A stretch of 64,000 nt of DNA, taken from JACCTH01 sp050741915. Its GTDB lineage: Bacteria > Actinomycetota > Acidimicrobiia > Spongiisociales > ZC4RG35. Both the position numbers and the translations under genes were made by a program. The stretch spans positions 65,101 through 129,100 of the forward strand of contig JBOGEX010000089.1 of NCBI GenBank assembly GCA_050741915.1, in the 5' to 3' direction. The notes below the pieces were generated by a model. The model saw nothing but the letters and a program-made list of their open reading frames with translations. It was not told the DNA's origin and searched no databases. Position 1 is the first letter of the stretch; every line of letters starts with the position of its first letter. Of this stretch, positions 17,096 through 25,752 are shown in pieces.

Positions 17096-18343
17096 TCAGC
17101 GTGGCGGTCGATCGGGAAGCAGAGGAAACTCCCAACCGTCGTCCGATTTGAGCAGCACCGCTCTAGTGACAACCTTGTTGCCATACTGCGTGCGCAGTTT
17201 GTCGATGGCCAGATCCAGTGCAGTTCTGTTGGGCCGGTCAAACGGCAATGCCAACTGGATGGCGGAGTCGTCATCGAGGTTGGCTATCGCCACTCCGACG
17301 AGCGTGATGCCTCGTTCTTCGATGAGCGGCATCGCCTCCGCCAACAAGCCTTTCGCAGTCTGAAGGATCGTTTCGGTGTTGGAGGTGGCGGTAGTCAGAG
17401 TTTGCGACCGGCTGGCTCTCGAAAAGTCGTCAAACCGGAGACGCAGCACCACCGTTCTTCCCACCCGTTCCCCGGCGCGCAACCGACGGGTAATTCGATC
17501 CACCAGACCCACGACGATCGCTTCCAAATCCCGGGGTGTTTTGGGAGTTCGGCCAAAGGCCCGCTGAGAACCAACGCTTCGCCGCCGGCGGCCAACGTGC
17601 ACCGGCCTTGGGTCGCGGTTGTGGGCGAGCGCGTGCAGGTGGTGGCCGACGGCGGGACCTAGGAGCGTGGCCAGCCACTTCGCGGGCAGTGCCGCAACTT
17701 CTCCCACCGAGACGACACCGGCATTGTGGAGCTTGGCAGCCGTTACCGGGCCGACTCCCCATAGCCGCTCGACGGACAAAGGATGCAAAAAGGCCAATTC
17801 TTCGTTGGGGGGAACGACGAGGAGGCCATCCGGCTTGGCGACCGCGCTCGCCACCTTGGCAAGGAACTTCGTCCTGGCAACGCCAACTGTGATCGGGAGA
17901 CCAACCACTTCTCGTACTTGCTGGCGAAGTCGCTCGGCGATCTCTCTGGGAGTGCCGGATATGCGCCGAAGCCCCCCGACATCGAGAAACGCCTCGTCGA
18001 TCGAAAGTCCTTCGACCATCGGTGTGGTGTTCTCGAATACTTCGAACACCGCCTTGCTTGCCTCGACGTACGCCGCAAAACGAGGTTCGACCACGATCGC
18101 ATGAGGGCACACCAGTCTTGCCTGACGACCTCCCATCGGGGTGTACACGCCATAGGCCTTCGCTTCGTAACTAGCGGCAAGAACGACGCCAGAGCCAACG
18201 ATGACTGGCCGGCCCCGCAAAGCTGGGTCATCTCTTTGCTCCACCGAGGCAAAGAACGAGTCCAGGTCGGCATGGAGGATGTGCGCCTCGGCCCTGTCGA
18301 ACATCTGTTCCATCATACGTGCGTCCGCCCGGGGGGTGTACAA
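17096..18343 (-). CDS. dinB: DNA polymerase IV (Y-family)
   Basis: This 415-residue translesion polymerase has catalytic motifs HADLDSFFASVEQ near residue 22 and LSIDEAFLDV near 115, with the fingers segment YGVYTPMGGRQA. A helix-hairpin-helix segment (VERLWGVGPVTAAKL) follows, and then a little-finger domain. Several early Met codons exist; the ones nearer HADLDSF may be the true start. There is no obvious beta-clamp QL.LF peptide at the end, but LALPFDRP near 370 may serve. It is divergent from trmO with 44 bp between. Confidence 0.92.
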   Translation of the reverse strand: MYTPRADARMMEQMFDRAEAHILHADLDSFFASVEQRDDPALRGRPVIVGSGVVLAASYEAKAYGVYTPMGGRQARLVCPHAIVVEPRFAAYVEASKAVFEVFENTTPMVEGLSIDEAFLDVGGLRRISGTPREIAERLRQQVREVVGLPITVGVARTKFLAKVASAVAKPDGLLVVPPNEELAFLHPLSVERLWGVGPVTAAKLHNAGVVSVGEVAALPAKWLATLLGPAVGHHLHALAHNRDPRPVHVGRRRRSVGSQRAFGRTPKTPRDLEAIVVGLVDRITRRLRAGERVGRTVVLRLRFDDFSRASRSQTLTTATSNTETILQTAKGLLAEAMPLIEERGITLVGVAIANLDDDSAIQLALPFDRPNRTALDLAIDKLRTQYGNKVVTRAVLLKSDDGWEFPLLPDRPPR

Positions 18344-18387
18344 AGGGCTGTGATTGGCTCCCAGTTCCGCCCCCTCGCGATGATTTG

Positions 18388-18783
18388 ATGCCGATCGCTC
18401 TGAAACCGATTGGCGTCGTCCGCACCGACGCCCAGGACATCCCTCGCCACTGGAGCGTCTCAGACCTCGAAGGAACCCTGGTCATCAACGACGAGTTCGC
18501 TGCCGGTCTCAGCGACATCGAAGCGGGCCAGCGGCTGGTTGTGATCTTCGCCTTCGATCGCAGTCCACGGTTCTCCGTGGAGTTCCTTCGTCAGGAATCA
18601 GGTGAGGACGGCGTCGAACGCGGCGTTTTCAGCTTGTGCTCCCCGATCCGACCAAACCCGATCGGCATGTCCATCCTTCTCGTCCTGGCTGTGGAAGGTT
18701 GCCGAATTCACGTACGAGGTATCGACATGTTCGAAGGCACTCCCATCCTCGATCTCAAGCCGCATGTCGAAATCCCCTACTGA
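18388..18783 (+). CDS. trmO: tRNA m6t6A37 methyltransferase TrmO-type (TsaA/YaeB domain)
   Basis: ATG 18388 gives 131 residues beginning MPIALKPIGVVRTD. The signature CSPIRPNPIGMSI near residue 85 and the closing VRGIDMFEGTPILDLKPHV match the TsaA/TrmO beta-barrel domain, which uses SAM to N6-methylate t6A37 in tRNA. The protein is shorter than E. coli TrmO and lacks its C-terminal domain, as in many actinobacterial and archaeal homologues. The 249-bp stretch that follows holds only a weak small ORF and a short hairpin. Confidence 0.85.
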   Translation: MPIALKPIGVVRTDAQDIPRHWSVSDLEGTLVINDEFAAGLSDIEAGQRLVVIFAFDRSPRFSVEFLRQESGEDGVERGVFSLCSPIRPNPIGMSILLVLAVEGCRIHVRGIDMFEGTPILDLKPHVEIPY

Positions 18784-18833
18784 GGGGGGCGGAGGGATTC
18801 AACTTTCGCGGACGAAATTCCGATTCTTCATCA

Positions 18834-18998
18834 ATGATGAATTCGATGCTCGGGTTGATCCTCCTTGGAGGATCAACGACTGGGGCCGACGAAATGAACG
18901 CCCGTCCCGGACCGGACGGTGGCTATGGCGCGCTTGATGAGATCCTGGCCCGATTTGCCCGCGAACCGAGCATCGAGTCCGAATCAGACCAGACCTGA
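18834..18998 (+). CDS. Doubtful 54-residue small ORF
   Basis: An ATG-initiated frame encodes a hydrophobic start (MLGLILLGG) followed by an acidic tail (GALDEILARFAREPSIESES). No ribosome binding site is visible and I recognise no family. It is the only coding candidate in the 249-bp gap between trmO and the GYD gene. Confidence 0.2.
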   Translation: MMNSMLGLILLGGSTTGADEMNARPGPDGGYGALDEILARFAREPSIESESDQT

Positions 18999-19007
18999 CA
19001 CTTGATT

Positions 19008-19024
19008 GCACCCACCTCGGGTGC
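19008..19024. terminator. Short hairpin between convergent genes
   Basis: GCACCC - ACCTC - GGGTGC forms a perfect 6-bp stem between trmO and the convergent GYD gene. No U-run follows on either strand, so its efficiency as a terminator is doubtful. Confidence 0.3.
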
Positions 19025-19032
19025 GTTGGTGG

Positions 19033-19326
19033 TTAGCCGGCCGCTTTGATGACCTTGGCGATGTCGTCTTTCCCGAAGGCGCGCATCGTCATACCGCGCA
19101 CGTTCCCTAGCGAGCTCTGTTTGACGGCGATAGCCGCCGCGGTTTCGTCGTCGGGAGCCTCGACGATGGCCACGAGGTCGTACTGACCCAGAGTCCAGTA
19201 GACGTTGTGAACCATGCCCCCCATGCTCTCAACCAGCTCCATAAATGCTTGCGCTCGTTTGGGCGAATCCTGATAGGAACGAATTCCCTGATCCGTGAAG
19301 TTGCCCAGGGTGATGAACATCGGCAT
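19033..19326 (-). CDS. GYD-domain protein
   Basis: ATG 19326 gives 97 residues. The sequence MFITLGNFTDQGIRSYQDSP, then GQYDLVAIVEAPDDE and TMRAFGKDDIAKVI, matches the GYD domain, a small ferredoxin-like alpha-beta fold of unknown biochemical role found in many soil bacteria. The QYD motif replaces the namesake GYD. No operon partner is close: the vWA gene downstream ends at 19399 on the same strand but lies upstream in transcription order by 70 bp. Confidence 0.85.
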   Translation of the reverse strand: MPMFITLGNFTDQGIRSYQDSPKRAQAFMELVESMGGMVHNVYWTLGQYDLVAIVEAPDDETAAAIAVKQSSLGNVRGMTMRAFGKDDIAKVIKAAG

Positions 19327-19398
19327 ATGCACTCCTCTCCGTCTATGCCGGTCCTGAATCTATCCCTCGGACGGTGCCGATGCTCCCAAAAGGGCTAA

Positions 19399-20376
19399 CT
19401 AAGGAAAGCGGTTGAACCAGAAAGCCGAGAGGACGGCGCCGGCCAGAATCAACACCCCGGCACCTCCGGCGAATAGATAGCCCAGATCGCGCACCTCGGT
19501 GACGAAGCCAACCCGGGAGCCGATCTCGCGATAGACATTCTCGAGCTCTTCGGCGGTTGGTGCTTCGAAGTACTGACCACCGGTACGCTCGGCGATGAGC
19601 TTCAACGTCTCACGATCTGGAGGGACGTGCACTGTTTGCACGTTGCCCATAACGTCGACGTTGCGAACCGTTCCTTCGGGTGTGCCGAGGGCCACGGCGA
19701 AGACGGGAATGCCGAACTCGGCAGCGATCGCTGCCGCCTCTAGCGGTTCATAGCGACCGTCCGTGTTGGCCCCGTCGGAAAGCAGGAGGATCGACAGCGG
19801 CGGTGGCCCATCTGTCAGTGCCTCTTCGTCAGATGGGGTGCCGCTCAGCCCTGTCTCGACCGAGAAGGCGATGGCATCACCCAGGGCGGTGCGGCCCTCG
19901 GCCCGCAAAGACCCGATCGCCTCCTCCAGCAACACATGGTCGGAGGTTGCCGGAGTCAGCACCCTGGCCTCGGTGGAGAACTGCACCAGGGCCACCTGGA
20001 TCTCTTCTGGCAACTGATCTATCAACAGCAGTGCCGACTTCTGAGCGGCGACCAATCGGGACGGGTAGACGTCGAAGGCTCCCATCGACCCGGAGGTGTC
20101 GGTGGCAAGAACCACCGTCGCCTGATTGCGGGCAGTGGTAATGGTTGCCTCGGGACGAGCGAGAGCGATGATGGTCGCTGCCAGGGCAACGAGGGTGAGG
20201 ACAGGCGGTATGTGTCGCCGCCAGCCCGGCGATTGCTCGACGAGGTTGGCCAGGAGGTCGAGGTTGGTGAACCGAACGGCGTAACGGTGGCGGCGACGCT
20301 GGAGAAACAAGTAGCTCAGAAGCAGAAGCGGTATCAGTGCCAAACCGAAGAGCGCGGCCGGCCACTGGAAACTCAC
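19399..20376 (-). CDS. vWA-domain membrane protein (BatA-like)
   Basis: GTG 20376, overlapping the DUF58 stop as GTGA, gives 325 residues. Two N-terminal membrane helices (about 5-25 and 55-75) precede a von Willebrand A domain with the MIDAS motif DTSGSMG near 95 and a second Thr/Asp set in SDGAN; a C-terminal helix ends the protein. This is the BatA/Aer-N layout found with MoxR and DUF58. The set probably acts in envelope protein or metal-cofactor assembly driven by MoxR, as known for the family; the client is not evident. Confidence 0.88.
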   Translation of the reverse strand: MSFQWPAALFGLALIPLLLLSYLFLQRRRHRYAVRFTNLDLLANLVEQSPGWRRHIPPVLTLVALAATIIALARPEATITTARNQATVVLATDTSGSMGAFDVYPSRLVAAQKSALLLIDQLPEEIQVALVQFSTEARVLTPATSDHVLLEEAIGSLRAEGRTALGDAIAFSVETGLSGTPSDEEALTDGPPPLSILLLSDGANTDGRYEPLEAAAIAAEFGIPVFAVALGTPEGTVRNVDVMGNVQTVHVPPDRETLKLIAERTGGQYFEAPTAEELENVYREIGSRVGFVTEVRDLGYLFAGGAGVLILAGAVLSAFWFNRFP

Positions 20377-21302
20377 CAGCCGCTCCGTTCCCGGCGCAAA
20401 AACCCGACCAGGGCCCGCAACCAATCGCCCGAGGTCGACAGCACCAGGAGACGAACCCCGATCGAACGCATGGCGCTGGCTACGGCCTGGCGTTCCTCCT
20501 TGGCTTCGTCCATAAATCTACGTCGAAGGGCACCAGAAGCAGTGTCCACCCGTAACTGGCGACCAGTCTCGGGATCGACCAACACCACCTCGCCCACGTT
20601 GGGAATTTGCCTTTCTCGGGGATCGGAAATCTCGATCGCCAGCACTTGGTGCTTGTACGCCAAGGCAGACAGGGGCTGGTGCCAATCACACGGTCCGCGG
20701 AAGTCTCCAACAACGACCACCAGTCCTCTTTGTCGGGCGATCGGTGCCAGCCGGGCAAGCGCCGAGCCGAGCGAAGTCGGCCCTGCCGGCTCCGTTCTGA
20801 GCTCGGCTTGTGTTGCTGCCAGCACGCTTCGCAAGCCGGACCGGCCCGAGCGGGCGGGCATGGTCAGCGGGTCGGCGGATCCATAGGTGAGGACAGCCAG
20901 ACGACCACCACGCCGGGAAGCGAGATGACCCATCGCCAGCGCAACTCCCTCGGCAACGTCCCACTTCCTGCGCTCTCCAGTCCCGAACCCCATGGAGGGC
21001 GAGGTGTCGAGTACGAGGAAGGTCGTCAGGCTCTTCTCGGCTACGTCAACCCTGACATGGGTTTGATTAGTGCGGGCGGTGACCTTCCACTCGATCCGGC
21101 GGACATCGTCACCGGGTTGGTAAAGACGCACCGTCGTCAACTCGGTACCGATGCCTTGCGAATTCGACCTCTGCTCGCCGGGGAGAAGACCCTCGATCTT
21201 GCGGGCCACCTTGATCTCGAGGGCCCGCAGCACTGCCTCCGGAACCGGACCGGGACCTGGTCGGTCACGGGTCCGGTGGCGTCCGAAGGCGAGGAGAGTC
21301 AC
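20373..21302 (-). CDS. DUF58-domain protein
   Basis: This 309-residue protein contains the DUF58 signature YQPGDDVRRIEWKVTARTNQ near residues 62-80 and a vWA-like core with DTSPSMGFG near 100. It lies between MoxR and the vWA protein with 4-bp overlaps on both sides, so the three form one translational unit. No membrane helices are evident. Proteins of this family are thought to bridge MoxR ATPases to vWA partners. Confidence 0.9.
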   Translation of the reverse strand: MTLLAFGRHRTRDRPGPGPVPEAVLRALEIKVARKIEGLLPGEQRSNSQGIGTELTTVRLYQPGDDVRRIEWKVTARTNQTHVRVDVAEKSLTTFLVLDTSPSMGFGTGERRKWDVAEGVALAMGHLASRRGGRLAVLTYGSADPLTMPARSGRSGLRSVLAATQAELRTEPAGPTSLGSALARLAPIARQRGLVVVVGDFRGPCDWHQPLSALAYKHQVLAIEISDPRERQIPNVGEVVLVDPETGRQLRVDTASGALRRRFMDEAKEERQAVASAMRSIGVRLLVLSTSGDWLRALVGFLRRERSGW

Positions 21303-22297
21303 GCGGTGTCTCGGGCCAGCTCGATATCGGGGGCCGGCACCGCCGCCACGACAGCGTCGATTATCGAGTCGGGGGTTATCTCTTCGGCCATCGCCTGATA
21401 CGTGAGAACCAGGCGATGGCGAAGGACGTCTTTGGCGAGCTCCCTTATGTCTTGAGGTAGTTCGTAGCTCCGCCCTCGCAGGACGGCGAGAGCCCGTCCA
21501 GCGTGAACGAGATTGATCGGACCGCGGGGGCTGGCTCCGAAGGCGACATAGGGAGCGAGGTGTTCAAGGCCGGCTTGGGCGAGATGTCTCGTGGCCGTAG
21601 CGAGGTCGACCGTGTACCGGGCGATCGCCGGATCGACGTATACCTCGGTCGTGAGTTGTTGGAGCTCGGAGAGTTCCGATGGAGTGAGGATCTGCCGAAC
21701 CGCCGCCTCCGGCTTCATAGAGCGTTCGACAACCGTTACTTCCTCACCAACCTGGGGATAGCCGACGACCACCTTGAGCATGAAGCGATCGACCTGGGCT
21801 TCGGGCAGCGGATAGGTCCCGTCGGATTCGATCGGGTTCTGAGTCGCCATCACGAGGAACGGCGCCGGCACCCGGTACGTCTCCTCACCGATCGTCACCT
21901 GCCGCTCCTGCATCACCTCGAGCAGCGCCGACTGCACCTTGGCCGGTGCCCGGTTGATCTCGTCGGCGAGAAGGAAGTTGCAGAAGACCGGACCCAGCTC
22001 GGTGTCGAATCGCTCTGCCCCCGGTTTGTAGATCCTCGTGCCAACCAGATCGGAGGGGACGAGATCGGGGGTGAACTGAATGCGTCGAAAGGTGCCGCCG
22101 AGGACCCGGGCTACGGTCTTGATCGTCAGGGTCTTGGCCAAGCCGGGCACACCTTCGATCAGAAGATGGCCGCCGGCGAGAAGGGAAACGAGGACCCGCT
22201 CGAGCATCGCATCCTGGCCGGCGATGACCCGCTTGATCTCGTAGAGGGCGAGTTCCATCCGGCTGTGGACCTCTCGGAACTTTGGGCTCGTCTCCAC
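21299..22297 (-). CDS. MoxR-family AAA+ ATPase
   Basis: This 332-residue ATPase has Walker A GVPGLAKT near residue 50, Walker B LLADEINRAP near 112, sensor ATQNPIE near 154 and the lid helix domain ending in the C-terminal third. It is first in the MoxR-DUF58-vWA operon and overlaps DUF58 by ATGA. MoxR proteins act as chaperone-like ATPases activating vWA-linked complexes. The 150-bp gap before the divergent lipoprotein gene presumably holds both promoters; no clear boxes stand out. Confidence 0.93.
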   Translation of the reverse strand: METSPKFREVHSRMELALYEIKRVIAGQDAMLERVLVSLLAGGHLLIEGVPGLAKTLTIKTVARVLGGTFRRIQFTPDLVPSDLVGTRIYKPGAERFDTELGPVFCNFLLADEINRAPAKVQSALLEVMQERQVTIGEETYRVPAPFLVMATQNPIESDGTYPLPEAQVDRFMLKVVVGYPQVGEEVTVVERSMKPEAAVRQILTPSELSELQQLTTEVYVDPAIARYTVDLATATRHLAQAGLEHLAPYVAFGASPRGPINLVHAGRALAVLRGRSYELPQDIRELAKDVLRHRLVLTYQAMAEEITPDSIIDAVVAAVPAPDIELARDTA

Positions 22298-22451
22298 TCC
22301 AATGACATTGTGGTGCCCAGGTCCTGTTATGGAAGTCGAAAGTCGGCGGACTCGCGCAAAGGTGCCAAAGCACTAGCCCTCGACACTGGCGTCGCCGGAG
22401 GAGTTCTGAACACCTATCTTGGAAGACGAAGAGGCTCAACGACGAGGAACA

Positions 22452-22998
22452 GTGGGTCAAACCATCAACCGCTATGCAAAGAGCGCTCGCCTGAGTTCTT
22501 TGTTGCTGGTATTGCTATTGCTGGCGAGCGGATGTGCTGGATTAGACAGCGAGACCACTGGAGATACCTCAGCCACCACATCGACCACTAACTCCGTCCG
22601 TCCTTTCGACCTCGAGCGCTTCAGCCGGAAGTACGCAAAGCACCTTCGCGTCGGGCAATCCCAATCTGGACGGTCATGAGCGTATTCAGATCCTTGAACG
22701 TGCCTACGAAGCGATGGCAGTCGAAACGTGCTGCGGTGAAGATCCGGGGGTCGGATCCGTCGGAGTCATGGGATTCAGGTTTGGCGAAGAGGCCATTTTC
22801 GTGGAGTCAGGACCGTTCGAGTTTGTAATCGCCACCAGGTCAGAGCCAAGTCCGGTTAGCGACACGATGTTCGCCAACTCCTCCAAGACGAGAGTGGCTT
22901 TCTTCTGCGCCCACAGTTGGCATCTACTCAAACTCATGGGTGAAAAAGAGATCCCTGCTCAGGCCGTTGCAGACTTACGAAACGCGCTGGGTTGCTGA
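22452..22998 (+). pseudogene. Probable frameshifted lipoprotein gene
   Basis: A first frame from ATG 22419 or GTG 22452 encodes a lipoprotein signal peptide ending LLLLASGC, a Thr/Ser-rich linker and the segment RPFDLERFSRKYAKHL, then stops at 22679. A second frame, shifted by one base, is open from before 22640 to 22998 and encodes NPNLDGHERIQILERAYEAM and a folded-looking Cys-containing tail (ETCCGEDPGVG). Joined, they make a secreted lipoprotein of about 180 residues. A frameshift between 22621 and 22676 is the simplest reading. Two separate small genes (the second from ATG 22714) remain possible, but the second has no ribosome binding site. Confidence 0.5.
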
Positions 22999-23087
22999 GG
23001 CACGGTTTTCAATTTCTCTTCAGGTTTTTTTCTGGATTTCTTTCCATGGAGGGCAATTTTGTCACACCCCTCCTTCATACTGAACAG

Positions 23088-24327
23088 ATGTTCGAAGAGG
23101 TAGGTCACGATCAGATCAACCGGTGGGAGGCCGAGCTCATGGCCAGCCAGACCGAAATCAATCGCCTCCATGCCCGGCAGGCGGAGCTGATCCGTGAGCT
23201 CGAGCCCTTCCAGCTTGCCTTTGCGGCCGGCGATCGTAACCCGACCGACTGGCTCTCTTTCACCTTGGATCTCTCCCATCAGACCGCCCGTCGTCTTCGC
23301 ACCCTTGCCTTCTCTAACCAGGAGGGGATCAAAAAAGAGCTGGCAGCGGGTCGGATCGGTCTTGACCGGGCGGCCCTTCTCACCGAACTAAGCCGTACCG
23401 GGCTCTCCGAGCCAGAGCTCTTCTCGCTTTCTCCGAACTATTCGCTGGGAAGGCTCTATCGGCTATGGGAGCAACGTCGCCGCCAGAGTCCAGAGGAGTC
23501 CCAGGCTCAGTTCTCCGATCGTTATCTGGTCATCCAGCCCTCCCTCGACCAATCGGCCCATCGTTTCTGGGGTCTGGCGGTGGGAGCCGACGGGGAGACA
23601 ATCGCCCGGGCGATAGACCAACGGGAAACCGAGCTCCCGATCTTAAAGGACCAGACCTCTGGTCAGAGAAGGTTGGATGCACTTTCTGCCATCTGTCTCG
23701 ACTCACTCACAGGGGGCGGGGAAGAGACCGAACGAAGGGCGGTGACGGTGGCCGAGGTCTTTATCGACGCCCAGCTGGCCTCTCTCACCTCGGGAGAGGC
23801 CGGAGTCACCCTTTCCTCCGGACCCAAGGTGGGACCAGACGTCTTAAGCGAGATCCTCTGTGGGGGAAAGGTGCGTCTCATCGCCCAGGACCTCAACTGT
23901 CTCTTCTACTCCGATCTGGGAGAGGCAGTCCCCCCCGCCATCCGGACCCTGGTGATGGCGAGGGACATGGGGATGTGTTCGATCGAGGGTTGTCGGAGCC
24001 GTTACCGGCTCCAGATACATCACATTCATCCTCGCTCCCGCGGTGGAGGTCATCGCCCCGACAACCTGATAACCCTTTGTTCATCATGGTTCGTTAACCC
24101 GTTGCGTCCGTCCATAAAGGTCGGGCTATCGAACCATGAGCCATCACCATCACATTGCCATCCACGGGATGGGGATGGAGATCGATCCCGAGACGCCGGT
24201 CCATCGGAGAAGACTGCGCTGGCCGCACCGCAATCACGATCCGCCACCGAAACCGCCACCACCTACACCATCACCACCAGACTTTCGAACCCTTCTCGAA
24301 CAGAAACGTTCGATCTCCCGCCACTAG
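23088..24327 (+). pseudogene. DUF222/HNH endonuclease gene disrupted at the HNH motif
   Basis: From ATG 23088 the frame encodes a DUF222-type protein: a helical N-terminal region and a C-terminal HNH core RLQIHHIHPRSRGGGHRPDN. After LITLC the frame reads into unrelated residues, while the expected continuation (HHHHIAIHGMGMEIDPETPV, then a Pro-rich tail) is found one frame over from 24136 to 24327. Between them lies a 56-bp segment bounded by 10-bp inverted repeats. The last catalytic His is therefore lost from the first frame. DUF222/HNH genes are a repeated, mobile-looking family in actinobacteria. The first frame runs on by chance into the next pseudogene. Confidence 0.8.
24084..24139. mobile_element. 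56-bp segment with 10-bp terminal inverted repeats
   Basis: TCATGGTTCG (24084-24093) and CGAACCATGA (24130-24139) are perfect inverted repeats enclosing 36 bp. The segment interrupts the HNH coding sequence exactly between LITLC and HHHH and shifts the frame. Its size suggests a minimal MITE-like insert or a palindrome-mediated rearrangement. No clear target-site duplication is visible. Confidence 0.45.
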
Positions 24328-24383
24328 TCCGTCGCTCCGGAGACGCACTCGAACTCGCGCGAGCGGTACGCGTTACCGAAGTG

Positions 24384-24670
24384 ATGAACGACCCGATGGT
24401 CCAGGAGCTGTTGGCCGCAGGAATCCCAGCGCGGATCGGCTACACCGGACAGGACGGCTTCCCCTGGGTCATCCCAGTGAGAGTCCATTGGAACGGCACC
24501 GAGATCGTCATGGGCACGCCGACGAACTCGGCCAAGAATACTGCGCATGCTCACCACCATCCAGCCGGAACGGGCCCAAGCTCATCGATTTCCAGACCCG
24601 CATCCCGCGGGCGGTGGAGGAGCTGGCCATCGCCAAGTTCGGCAAGGCCGAAAAGCCGCCGAACTCGTAG
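24384..24670 (+). pseudogene. Decayed pyridoxamine-5'-phosphate-oxidase-like gene
   Basis: The first part encodes MNDPMVQELLAAGIPARIGY and WVIPVRVHWNGTEIVMGTPT, typical of the FMN/F420-binding split-barrel PPOX family. The middle of the domain is then missing: the segment MLTTIQPERA appears in another frame, and the C-terminal PKLIDFQTRIPRAVEELA in a third. This implies an internal deletion of roughly 70 codons and at least two frameshifts. No functional product is expected. It adjoins the disrupted HNH gene, making 22.4-24.7 kb a decayed region. Confidence 0.75.
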
Positions 24671-24681
24671 CTGGACACCCT

Positions 24682-25749
24682 TCAACCCAGTTTGCCGGCG
24701 ATCGCCCCGGCGTTCCGCAGCGCGGTGCCATCGGCACCGGCGACCGAAAATCTCCGCACCGCGCCGGAGAGAGCCTCGTCGATCATCGCCCCGAACAAAT
24801 CCGCTCGGGACACCGGGGGGTCGATCCAGAGGTAGGCCGCCATCGACCCAGGGATGGTGTTCACTTCGTTGACCCACAGCTCGCCACCCCGTTCGAGGAA
24901 GTCGATGCGGCAAACCCCGCGCAAGCCGGCGGCGACCGTTACCCGCCGAGACAACTCCACAATCGCCGATCCCACCTCCGCCGACACCTGAGCCGGCAGC
25001 TCACGACCACCGCCTACTTCGCCTCCCCAGGCCAGGTACTTTTGGCTATAGCTGTAGATGCCGGCCCCGCTTCGGACCGGAGCTTCGATGGCCGAAAGCT
25101 CGACCTGGGGCCACGTCCGCACCGCCACTTGCAAGTCGCGGCTCTCGACCAAGAACGGTTCGGCAACTCCCCCGCCCACGAAAAAGGGGGAATTCCCCAC
25201 CAATGCCAGGGCCGTCTCCCAATCTTCCACCACTTCGATCCCGATCGAGGAGCCACCGAAACGCGGCTTGACAATGTAAGGACCGTCGAAAGTTCCTCCG
25301 CCACCTTCGATAACCATGCTCCGATCAAGCGTGGGCAACCCTGCCGCGGCCATCGCCGCCCCGAACGCGAGCTTGTCCATCCCCAGGGCCGACGCCGCCT
25401 GGCCGGGACCGGTGTATCGCAACCCGGCCAAATCGAAGATGCCCTGCAGAGTCCCATCCTCCCCGGGTCCACCATGACAGCAGATGAGCACGGCTGAAAC
25501 CGCGATCGGCCGCTTGCCAACAAAGCCCTGCCCCACAGACGGAATCAGCTGCACCCCCCGCGATTTACGCGGTGGCCCCTCGGCAAAGTGAGCGGCCTCG
25601 GCGTCCGGCTCCACTTGAAACCACTCGCCACTCTTGCTCCAGTAGAAAGCCTCGACGTCCGAGAGGGCGTGGCAGGCCTGGAGGCCGGTCAGGATCGAGA
25701 TGTCGTGTTCGTCGGAGGGTCCTCCGAAGACCACCGCGGGTCGGCTCAT
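24682..25749 (-). CDS. ddl: D-alanine--D-alanine ligase
   Basis: This 355-residue ATP-grasp enzyme makes D-Ala-D-Ala for peptidoglycan. Motifs present are VVFGGPSDEHDIS near the start, CCHGGPGEDGTLQG near 89, an ATP-grasp YIVKPRFGGSSIG segment near 155, the omega-loop IYSYSQKYL near 225 and the C-terminal metal site NEVNTIPGSMA near 300. The Tyr in the omega-loop agrees with D-Ala rather than D-lactate use. It follows murF with 3 bp between, so substrate (D-Ala-D-Ala) and consumer (MurF) are made together. Confidence 0.92.
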   Translation of the reverse strand: MSRPAVVFGGPSDEHDISILTGLQACHALSDVEAFYWSKSGEWFQVEPDAEAAHFAEGPPRKSRGVQLIPSVGQGFVGKRPIAVSAVLICCHGGPGEDGTLQGIFDLAGLRYTGPGQAASALGMDKLAFGAAMAAAGLPTLDRSMVIEGGGGTFDGPYIVKPRFGGSSIGIEVVEDWETALALVGNSPFFVGGGVAEPFLVESRDLQVAVRTWPQVELSAIEAPVRSGAGIYSYSQKYLAWGGEVGGGRELPAQVSAEVGSAIVELSRRVTVAAGLRGVCRIDFLERGGELWVNEVNTIPGSMAAYLWIDPPVSRADLFGAMIDEALSGAVRRFSVAGADGTALRNAGAIAGKLG

Positions 25750-25752
25750 CGG

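Noticed and set aside
21503..22591. 362-codon plus-strand ORF over MoxR
   Set aside because: It is an antisense shadow of a well-supported AAA+ ATPase with no recognisable domain.
22992..24872. A 626-codon HNH-PPOX fusion protein
   Set aside because: The long frame runs through the disrupted HNH motif into a decayed PPOX remnant by chance; the true continuation of each part lies in other frames.
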